64,000 nt of DNA, from positions 150,162,052 to 150,226,051 of the forward strand of contig CM053034.1 in the NCBI GenBank assembly GCA_028564925.1. The letters run 5' to 3'. Below, one piece after another: positions 56,700 to 64,000 of this stretch. The stretch is from Lithobates sylvaticus. Taxonomy: Eukaryota > Chordata > Amphibia > Anura > Ranidae. The notes under the pieces are model-generated. The model did no database searches, was not told the DNA's origin, and was given only the letters and a program-made list of their open reading frames with translations. Numbering within the stretch: the stretch's first letter is position 1; every line of letters begins with the position of its first letter. The position numbers and the translations under genes were made by a program.

Positions 56700-59100
56700 G
56701 AGAATTCTAGATCGTATGAGGTGACTTGTGACGTGATTCTGTGTACCTCTGTCCAAAACGTTTGTATAGAGGTGCAAGACCACCAGATGTGTAATAAGGT
56801 ACCTTCTTCTGCTTGGCATCTCCAACAAATTTTGGATATAGCGGGGTTAATTTTATGTAAGAGGGATGGTGCGCTATACCACGAGACACGATTTTGTAAC
56901 CGTTTTCTTGTGTAGTGACATTTCTCGACCCTTTATGTATATTCATAAATTATTGTTCCCATTGCATTGCTGAGGGCGAAATGGAAAGATCCTTTTCCCC
57001 TTTTTGGCAGGCTAAAATCTGGTTTGTTTGATTATTCATGAAAAGAAGGTTGTGTGTGGTAGACAATAGGTAAGGTTGGGAGTTTACTTGGCTACAGAGT
57101 ATTTTGGAAGGCGTGAGCAATCTCAAGCATTTGGAGTCTTTGTCTAGGGATTGCAGATAGTGAGCTAATAGTATGTATGTCCACAGGGAAATAGGCGGTT
57201 TCCCCATTTGGGTAGGGATTTGGGAGGCAGTGAGAATTTTCCCCTGGTGAAAGAATTGGTGGGCTCTAATTCAGTCTTGCAGGAAATTGTCAGCCAGGAA
57301 GTGATTGTGCATTCCCGGAGGTAAGTCTGGATTTATTTCCACCGAAGTTAGTGGGCTTGGGATGGAAGATAGGTTAGTTTGAGAGCAAGTTTTGCAGAAG
57401 CAGTTGAGAGTGGGTCCTATTAACGGGTGAGTAAGGAGTGACAAAGTTATGTGGTGTGAATTCATCCAGGGTAGTGAAGCCAGGGGTAGTTTTCTGAGGG
57501 ATGATTCCAAGGCAACCCAATCTTTGTGACCTGAGTGAATGTTCCAGTCCACTATTCTGGTAAGATGGGTAGCGGTGTAGTAATTCTGTATGTTTTCGGA
57601 GCCCTATGCCTTGGTGTTTTAGCATGGTGAGTTGTTTAACGTTTATTCTTGGTTTTTGAGTCCCCCATAAAAATCTGGAGCCAATTTGTATGTTTTAACC
57701 ACTTCAATACCGGGGCTATTCTGGCACTTCTCTCCTTCATGTAAAAATCATAATTTGTTTGATAGAAAATTACTCAGAACCCCCAAACATTATATATGTT
57801 TTTTTTTTAGCAGACACCCTAGGGAATAAAATGGCAGTCATTGCAACTTTTTATCTCACACAGTATTTGCACAATAATTTTTCCTTTTTTTTTTTTGAAA
57901 AAAAAACAGTTTCATGAATTAAAAAATAACAAAACAGTAAAGTTAGCCCAATTTTTTTATATAATGTGAAAGATGATGTTACGCCAAGTAAATAGATACC
58001 TAACATGTGACGCTTTAAAATTGCGCACAATCATGGAATGGCGCCAAATTTCGGTACTTAATAATCTCCATAGGCGACGCTTACATTTTTTTTCAGGTTA
58101 CCATTTTAGAGATACAGAGGAGGTCTAGTGCTAGAATTGTTGCACATGCTCTTACGCACGTGGCGATACCTCACATGTGTGGTTTGAGCGGCGTTTACAT
58201 ATGTGGGCGGGACTTACGTGTGCGTTCGCTTCTGAGCACAAGCTACCGGGGACAGGGCGTTTTTAAATTTATTTTGTTTTTTATTTTACTTATTTTTTTT
58301 TATTTTTACACTTTTTTTTACATTTTTTTTGATCACTTTTATTCCTATTACAAGGAATGTAAACATCCCTTGTAATAAGAATCTATGTAACAGGTCCTCT
58401 TTATGGAGAGATGTGGGGTCAATAAGACCCCACATCTCTCCTCCAGGCTGGAAAGCATGAGATCGTTAAAAAAAATTCACAGATCTCATGCTGACAGCCG
58501 CGATCGCAGCTTTGTTTACTTCCGGGTTCCGGGCGTGACGTCATAATGTCGCGCCCGGGCCTCCGACGTAGAGATGACTGGTGACCATCTGGTCACCGGA
58601 AATCTCTATGCTCGTCATCTGACGGCAGGCGATTCTTTTTCGGGACCCGAATGGCACGGGAGAGCCCAGAGAAGCATCGGATGGCTGCGGGAGGGGGGGA
58701 CTTCCGCTCCCGTTGCCTATAAGAACGATCTATCAGTGGAACTGCCACTATGATTGTATCGTGCACAGAATCGCCGGACGGAAAGATTGATATCTGAATG
58801 GTGCCTGTAGCTATAGGCATCATTCAGATATCCCCCCTAGAAGGCAAGGACGTCATTTTACTATGGCCGGGTATTGAAGTGGTTAAAGAAGGATGGTGGG
58901 ATTAGAATAGGGATTGTTTGGAGGATATACAAAAGTCTTGGTAGAGCGTTCATCTTCAGTATCGCTGCCCTACCAAACCATGAGAAATATGGATTATTCT
59001 TGAAGTCAGAGGTTAGTTTGTTTAGGATGGGTATGTAATTTTTTGCGTAGAGGTCAGTTAGAGTTTGGCAGGAAGCTGTATTCCTAAATAAGTAATAGAA
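56700..59100 (-). pseudogene. L1-E ORF2 C-terminal remnants
   Basis: The minus frame 57271-57552 reads MDWNIHSGHKDWVALESSLRKLPLASLPWMNSHH and LLTHPLIGPTLN, homologous to IVDWHIHNNSKDWVRLE...FTHPLIGATL in L1-D. 56707-56946 contains KIVSRGIAHHPSYIKL and the region of the Cys motif (complement of CTTGGCATCTCCAACAAAT, CWRC-like, about 56812). 58900-59000 contains the complement of the GKIAILKMN-type strip (upstream). Stops and shifts throughout. Confidence 0.75.
57695..58886. mobile_element. TTAA MITE family P inside L1-E
   Basis: TTAACCACTTCAATACCGGG and CCGGGTATTGAAGTGGTTAA are near-perfect inverted ends, TTAA at 57695-57698 and 58883-58886. The interior carries family blocks (TCCTATTACAAGGAATG at 58344, GGTCAATAAGACCCC at 58417) in the opposite sense to the copy at 38800-40377, and a GC-rich right third with GTGACGTCA. 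Confidence 0.9.
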
Positions 59101-59189
59101 TCTTTTTATCAGTGAAAGGGAATTTTTTTTTACATTGTTCTGCTAGATGTTGGGGTAGGGAAATCTCAGGTATGATATTTAAAGGAATA

Positions 59190-59480
59190 TTTCACTTTTA
59201 TTTTTCCACTTTAAGCATCATTAAAATCACTGCTCCCCAAAAAAAAACGGCCATTTTTAAAACTTTCTTTTGCATTGATACATGTCCCCTGGGGCAAGAC
59301 CCCGGTCCCCAGACCCTTTTTAGGAAAATAACTTGCATATTAGCCTTTAAAATTCACACTTTTGATTTCTCACATTCGAGTCCCATAGACTTTTTAACGG
59401 TGCTTGAATGTTTGCGCAAACTTTCGGTCCATTCGCATGTTCTGGATGCGAACCGGGGGGTGTTTGGCTCAAACATGTGT
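59190..59480 (+). repeat. hAT-1-like right-terminal fragment, uninterrupted
   Basis: TTGATACATGTCCCCTGGGG, ACTTGCATATTAGCC and GTTTGGCTC match 34230-34305 plus 43552-43680 in order. It lacks the Tc1 insertion and so serves as an empty-site relative for Tc1-C. Confidence 0.72.
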
Positions 59481-59764
59481 ATGGGGATGTATATGTACTG
59501 TATTCATTCGTATGTGGATATACAACTGTTAATTGGCAAGTCTGCAAGTAAAAAGACTTCCATACTAAGAAATGTGTGAATCATTTTACTGGGGAAGAAG
59601 TAAATGCAGTGTGGGAACAAGATGTATCCAAGGTTTAACAATGGTGTATGTACAAGGACTGTAATACTGTGAGTGAAGGCATGTAGCCCACAGGGTTAAA
59701 GAGACAATTGCATATATAACCAAGTTAACCAAGTACAGAGTTGAGAGTGTAAATTACATATTAG

Positions 59765-59992
59765 ACCCCTTTCATACTGGGGCATTTTTCAGGCACTTTT
59801 GGGCTAAAAATAGCGCCTGAAGAACGCCTCCCCTGCAGTCCCAGTGTAAAAGCCCAAGTGCTTTCACACTGGGGCGATGCTCTGGCAGGATGTTAAAAAA
59901 TGTCCTGCAAGCAGCATCTTTGGGGCAGTGAAGGAGCGGTGTATACACTGCTCCTCCACCGCTCCTGCCCATTAAAATGAATGGGCGGGGGC
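59765..59992. repeat. MITE fragment truncated by L1-F
   Basis: GACCCCTTTCATACTGGGGC at the start and internal CTTTCACACTGGGGCG; no matching right end, since L1-F begins near 59993. Family unknown. Confidence 0.35.
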
Positions 59993-60107
59993 ATGTACAA
60001 AATGGCCGAGTGAACGGACGTGTTCCTAAGAGCTCTGCTACTGCATTAATCCTAAAGACCCCTTAAACCGGACCTACTGACCTGCATTGCGACCCATCCT
60101 GCGGTGA

Positions 60108-61019
60108 ATGCCTTCTAGACTGCCCGGTCGGAGTAAAGGGGGGAAGAAACTGAAATTTCCTCCTGAAATACCGACTGAATCCAGCCCTTCTCCCTCGGGG
60201 CCTAGCGAACAACGGACGCCTCGTGTCAGCATGGCGTCTCAGACGGAGGGATCCCCCTCCTCCAATCCGGGCATCCCTGAGGTCATGGCGGCTATCGCAA
60301 CCTGCCAGTCGGCAGTCGCCCTATGCCAGGCGGCCCTTACCACCAAGATTGAAGAGGTACAGATGGACGTGGGGCTCCTCCGACAGGACTTGGAAAAAGT
60401 TAGGACCCGTATGACCACGGCCGAACACCGCGTGGGTCAGGTGGAAGACGAAGTGCACGAAAACACCGGCACCATTCGCTCCCTGCAATCCAGGGTTAAA
60501 CTCCTGGAACACAGAGCCGAGGACTCCGAGAATAGGTGCCGCCGGAACAATATCCGGATCGTCGGCCTGGCGGAGGGAGCAGAGGGTAAGAACCCCACTG
60601 TTTTTGCTGAGGAGATGCTCAGGGCCCTGCTGCCAGCCGCACACCTGTCCCCCTACTTTGCGGTGGAGAGAGCCCACAGACTGCCGCCACAACCAGGTCC
60701 CCAGGGCTCCCCTCCCAGAACCTTTATTATGCGGTTCTTGAATTTTCGGGACCGAGACGAGCTGCTCAGGGCTGCCAGGGCGGCGGGGGAGCTAACATTC
60801 CGGAACAACCGTTTGATGCTATTCCCAGACTTCTCAATTGAGACCCAGAAGCTCCGCCGTTCATTCGATGCGGTGAAAGCAGGCCTCCGAGCGAAGGGCA
60901 TAAAATATAGTGTGCTCTTCCCCGCAAAACTGCGGGTGATTGACGGAGAAACAACCCGGTTCTTCACATCCCCTAAAGAAGCCGCCAAATGGATGGAAAC
61001 AATCCCCCCACTGGGATGA
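60108..61019 (+). CDS. L1 ORF1 protein (RNA-binding chaperone), intact
   Basis: 303 residues, close to the usual length of vertebrate L1 ORF1p (about 300-340). It trimerises and coats L1 RNA in cytoplasmic particles. Residues 1-60 are basic then Ser/Pro-rich and disordered. 62-142 has heptad character (IEEVQMDVGLLRQDLEKVRTRM, VEDEVHENTGTIRSLQSRVKLLEHRAEDSEN), the coiled coil. 141-245 is the RRM (CRRNNIRIVGLAE, FIMRFLNFRDRDELLRAAR). 246-300 is the C-terminal domain (LRRSFDAVKAGLRAKGIKYSVLFPAKLRV, FFTSPKEAAKWM). The start MPSRLPGRSKGGKK is the first in-frame Met after the leader. No stops; codon use is CpG tolerant. Confidence 0.93.
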   Translation: MPSRLPGRSKGGKKLKFPPEIPTESSPSPSGPSEQRTPRVSMASQTEGSPSSNPGIPEVMAAIATCQSAVALCQAALTTKIEEVQMDVGLLRQDLEKVRTRMTTAEHRVGQVEDEVHENTGTIRSLQSRVKLLEHRAEDSENRCRRNNIRIVGLAEGAEGKNPTVFAEEMLRALLPAAHLSPYFAVERAHRLPPQPGPQGSPPRTFIMRFLNFRDRDELLRAARAAGELTFRNNRLMLFPDFSIETQKLRRSFDAVKAGLRAKGIKYSVLFPAKLRVIDGETTRFFTSPKEAAKWMETIPPLG

Positions 61020-61952
61020 AAGAAGGCTCACAACCCCTGCTTTGATTATCCCCGGTTGAGGTACGTGGACCCCTAGATGGTACTTTGCTGATTTTTGCCT
61101 GCACACACGCGTCAGCATCCCCTGACCAGAGGGGGATCAGATGACTCTATCGGGAGGGGACGGTTTATCCGGATGGAATTGGGGGCGATGAGCTGAGCAA
61201 GACCCCGGGCTAGTGCACCATACTTACCCACTACCAGGAGGCCCATTCGGTACCCGTCTATCCTTACCCTTTGTTAATATTTTTATCCTCTTACCCCCCT
61301 TTTTTGTTCTTTGCCCGTCTTCCCCCCCCCCCTCAGGGGTCCACATACTGCCCACCGACCTCTGTCAGGTCTAGCAATGGCTGGTCAGGCCGCTGATATT
61401 GTTATTCAGTTACTGTTTTGCAGCACCATGTAAAGTGAACGTTTAAGCTAGTGCCCCTGGTACAGACCAGGAGAACTTTAAAGAACCGGTTTATTTGTTA
61501 TATGTAGCATCTCTTTTTCATTATGGATGCCTTACTAGTACTTAAGTACTTGGAACTATTTTGATCACCTTCCTCTGTCGAAGAGTGGTCGGGAGATGTG
61601 AACCGCCATCTTGGCCACTATACACGCTCCCAGGACAGATAGTTGCCTACGGGCTGTTCAATGGGTATGATGCAGTCTTACATTGGGTGGGACATGCGGG
61701 GTGGGGGGAGGGGGGGGTCTCGGCCGTTGCTGATACTGGTTTGACCACTGATTTGGTCGGGAGTTATAAAGTTTTAAATAAGAGTCTAATGTTTTTCCTT
61801 TTATTTCTGTACATACAACAGACCTGCATAGCTGATGTTTCTAAATGCGGTGTGGGGAGGGGGTGCAGGGGGGGCAGGCTGGCCACCTGGAGGGGAGGAG
61901 TTGTCGCATGTTTGACCCCTATCCTGATTCTACTTAATTTGCCCATATCACC
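61020..61952 (+). other. L1-F inter-ORF region
   Basis: 933 bp between the ORF1 stop and ORF2 ATG. It has C- and G-runs (61321-61333, 61692-61725, 61860-61882) and T-rich tracts. A 136-codon frame at 61561-61971 overlaps the ORF2 start by a few codons in another frame, but shows no domain. Mammalian L1s have only about 60 bp here. Confidence 0.6.
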
Positions 61953-64000
61953 ATGGCTCAGGTATCAGTAATTTCTTGGAATGTGCGTGGTCTTAACTCT
62001 GCACACAAAAGATCATTAGTCTTCAATTTCCTCAAAAAATACTCACCACATATCTGTGTGCTCCAGGAAACCCACCTGGTGGGATCCCGAGTACTGAGCC
62101 TCAAAAGGGCTTGGGTAGGATCCCACTACCATGCGACATACTCCACTTACTCCAGAGGGGTCAGTATCCTTATACATAAACAGCTACCATTTCAGCTTCT
62201 GGATATTAAGATAGACCCTGGGGGCAGGTACATTATCCTTCATGCACTTATTGCCAACAACCCCTGTGTACTTGTGGGCCTGTACCTACCCCCACCAGCT
62301 GATGTAACATTATTGCATAAAATTATGCAGTTGGTAATTGACAATGGGGTAGAGGATGTCTTGATTATGGGGGACTTTAATCTGACCCCGACATCGGACC
62401 TGGACAGACTCCACACAGTATCTAGATGGACACCTGGCCTGGCGGAGTGGGCAGATAGCTTTACCCTGACGGATGTTTGGCGCAGCTTTAACCCATCCGA
62501 CAGGCAGTTCACCTGTCACTCCGCCACGTTTAAAACCCTGTCTCGCATAGACCTGATATATGTATCGGGCCCTCTGCTCAGGAAATCCACAGACAGCCGC
62601 ATCTTACCACGAGGGATATCAGACCACACCCCGTTGCTGCTCAAGCTGTCATTTGGGCCCCCTGGGGAGAGGATGTGGAGGCTGTCCAGATTCTGGATAG
62701 AGGAGGAAAGTATTCGAGAGGCGGTGCAGGAGGGGGTATGTCATTATTGGTTGGAAAATGCCGTTGGCACAGATCCTCTAGTCTCATGGGACGCTTTCAA
62801 AGCGTGGACCAGGGGGGAGTACATTGCCCGTATAGCGGCAGCCCGCAGGAAGGCAGCGCGCTCTCTGGAGGAACTGGAGGACAGGGCTGTGAGGAAGGAA
62901 GAGCTGTATGTTGCCAGCCCCAACAGGGAGGCCTATGGGGAGTGGCAGTTTGCCCTACACCAACTCTCCATCTGTAGAGTGGATGGAATGCATAAGTCAC
63001 TCCTCCATACGGCTCACAAGATATTTGAATATGGGAATAAGAACGGTCGACTGATGGCCTGGTTGGCAAAGGGACAGTTTGCTGTCACCCATATTGCTGT
63101 GGTCAAGGACGTAGATGGGACGTTGCTAAGGGCCCCACAGGACATAAACCGTAGATTTGCCCAATACTATGAACAGCTGTACTCCACCAAGGTGAGTTAT
63201 TCCCCCCTAGAGCTGACTAAATATTTGGACGGGATCCCCTTGCCGACTATTAGCGACCGAACATGTGAATCTCTTGAGGCTGCCATAACACTAGAGGAGG
63301 TGCAGTTGGCGATTGCCCAACTTCAGGCGGGTAAGACTCCTGGGGCAGATGGGTTACCCAGGGAATTCTACGCACAACACCTTGAACTGCTGGCACCGCG
63401 GCTGATGTCCCTGTTTGCTCAATTTTTCCAGCTGGAGGCCCTCCCCGAGTCAATGTCTGAGGCGGTGGTGGTATTGATACCCAAGCCAGGGAAAGATCCG
63501 GAGGAATGCTCCTCATACCGGCCAATATCTCTCCTAAATGTGGACGCCAAGATATTGGCCAAAATTTTGGCCAATAGGTTATCCATAGCCCTCGAGGAAG
63601 TTGTTCATCCGGATCAAACCGGGTTTATGCCGGGTAAGGGTACCGATATCAACCTCCGCCGGCTCTTCCTCAATAAGTCTATTACTCATGATAACAGTGG
63701 TAGAAGAGTCATTGCCTCACTTGACGCTGAAAAGGCGTTTGACTCGGTGGAGTGGACGTTCCTCTGGGAGACTTTGGGGAGATATGGGATCGGGCCCCGA
63801 TTCCTACAGTGGCTTCGTATGCTCTATCGGGCACCTAGGGCCCGCATCCGCACCAGTGATAGGATCTCTGCCCCATTCCCGCTACAAAGGGGAACACGGC
63901 AGGGGTGCCCTCTGTCCCCGGCCCTATTTGCCTTGGCTCTTGAGCCCCTTGCTACCCAGGTTAGACAGTCGGAAAGGGTGATGGGTCTTAAGGTAGGAAC
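61953..64000 (+). CDS. L1 ORF2 protein (endonuclease and RT), N-terminal 682 codons
   Basis: The frame from ATG 61953 is open to the window edge with no stop. Residues 1 to about 230 form the APE-type endonuclease: N10 in SWNVRGLN, E39 in LQETHL, YLPPPAD, IMGDFNLTP, SRIDLIYVSG and ISDHTPLLLKL, so all catalytic boxes are present. After a linker come the RT blocks: GKTPGADGLPREFY (about 462), YRPISLLNVDAKILAKILANRL (about 522), HPDQTGFMPGKG (about 550), IASLDAEKAFDSVEW (about 587, first catalytic Asp) and TRQGCPLSPALFALALEPLA (about 645). The FADD box and the C-terminal Cys motif would lie beyond 64000. Looks functional as far as visible. Confidence 0.93.
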   Translation, partial: MAQVSVISWNVRGLNSAHKRSLVFNFLKKYSPHICVLQETHLVGSRVLSLKRAWVGSHYHATYSTYSRGVSILIHKQLPFQLLDIKIDPGGRYIILHALIANNPCVLVGLYLPPPADVTLLHKIMQLVIDNGVEDVLIMGDFNLTPTSDLDRLHTVSRWTPGLAEWADSFTLTDVWRSFNPSDRQFTCHSATFKTLSRIDLIYVSGPLLRKSTDSRILPRGISDHTPLLLKLSFGPPGERMWRLSRFWIEEESIREAVQEGVCHYWLENAVGTDPLVSWDAFKAWTRGEYIARIAAARRKAARSLEELEDRAVRKEELYVASPNREAYGEWQFALHQLSICRVDGMHKSLLHTAHKIFEYGNKNGRLMAWLAKGQFAVTHIAVVKDVDGTLLRAPQDINRRFAQYYEQLYSTKVSYSPLELTKYLDGIPLPTISDRTCESLEAAITLEEVQLAIAQLQAGKTPGADGLPREFYAQHLELLAPRLMSLFAQFFQLEALPESMSEAVVVLIPKPGKDPEECSSYRPISLLNVDAKILAKILANRLSIALEEVVHPDQTGFMPGKGTDINLRRLFLNKSITHDNSGRRVIASLDAEKAFDSVEWTFLWETLGRYGIGPRFLQWLRMLYRAPRARIRTSDRISAPFPLQRGTRQGCPLSPALFALALEPLATQVRQSERVMGLKVG

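Larger units (their letters stand above)
56220..59140 (-). mobile_element. L1-E fragment (minus), split by a TTAA MITE
   Basis: Minus-strand L1 sequence in 56390-57694 and 58887-59140 reads as one piece once the MITE is removed. The order is the connector and C-terminal region of ORF2. No poly-A end is seen at 56220, where it meets the truncated fold-back element 2, so a deletion probably joined them. Confidence 0.7.
59993..64000 (+). mobile_element. L1-F, young L1, runs off the window
   Basis: A short 5' leader (AAAATGGCCGAG...CTGCATTGCGACCC), intact ORF1, a 933-bp inter-ORF region, and ORF2 open for 682 codons to the window end. The exact 5' start is a guess because the junction with older repeat DNA is not marked. 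Its CpG-rich and undecayed coding sequence contrasts with L1-A, L1-B and L1-E. It is the youngest-looking LINE here. Confidence 0.88.

Overview
This window reads as repeat-dense intergenic DNA of a vertebrate, most probably an anuran amphibian (a ranid-like frog). The basis is the mix seen: several Tc1/mariner elements with transposases of the fish/frog type, BED-finger hAT transposases, L1 and L2/CR1-like LINEs, TTAA-flanked MITEs, and TAA-flanked fold-back elements whose ends resemble TGCCGCGTACACACG. I cannot name the species from sequence alone. I found no host exon, tRNA, rRNA or CpG-island promoter outside a transposon. Nearly everything identifiable is mobile DNA, and most structure comes from elements inserted into elements.

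Layout. 1-1428: end of a broken Tc1 element (minus). 1.7-2.3 kb: TTAA MITE. 2.7-4.46 kb: small MITE split by a hAT element (2773-4378) with an 8-bp target duplication and two minisatellites. 6.7-15.2 kb: a Tc1 element split by an L1, which is itself split by a 1.9-kb fold-back element and a 329-bp retroposed insert. 15.7-20.4 kb: TTAA and TAA MITEs with little else recognised. 21.2-26.1 kb: L2-like LINE (minus) holding a later, opposite-strand L1 with an intact 3' half of ORF2. 26.95-31.18 kb: a young LTR element with near-identical LTRs, a large repeat-rich ORF of unknown family and no pol. 31.9-43.69 kb: four-layer nest, hAT-1 containing Tc1-C containing an L1 containing hAT-2 and a TTAA MITE. 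45.3-46.5 kb: hAT element carrying fold-back MITEs. 47.4-48.9 kb: CR1-like RT fragment split by a TTAA MITE. 48.86-54.64 kb: third BED-hAT, invaded by two probable solo LTRs and a Tc1 element with an intact 340-aa transposase. 54.6-56.2 kb: second fold-back element. 56.2-59.1 kb: L1 fragment (minus) split by a TTAA MITE. 60.0-64.0 kb: a fresh L1 with intact ORF1 and an ORF2 that is open to the window edge.

Possibly functional genes are only selfish ones: the Tc1-D transposase (51405-52427), and L1-F ORF1 (60108-61019) with ORF2 (61953 to beyond 64000). The least familiar items are (a) the fold-back elements, in which back-to-back promoter-like blocks (GC box, TATA) and a downstream AATAAA recur in two copies, and (b) the LTR element whose large ORF starts with a duplicated roughly 45-residue motif I cannot assign. 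Relative insertion order can be read directly from the nesting and from several exact target-site duplications.
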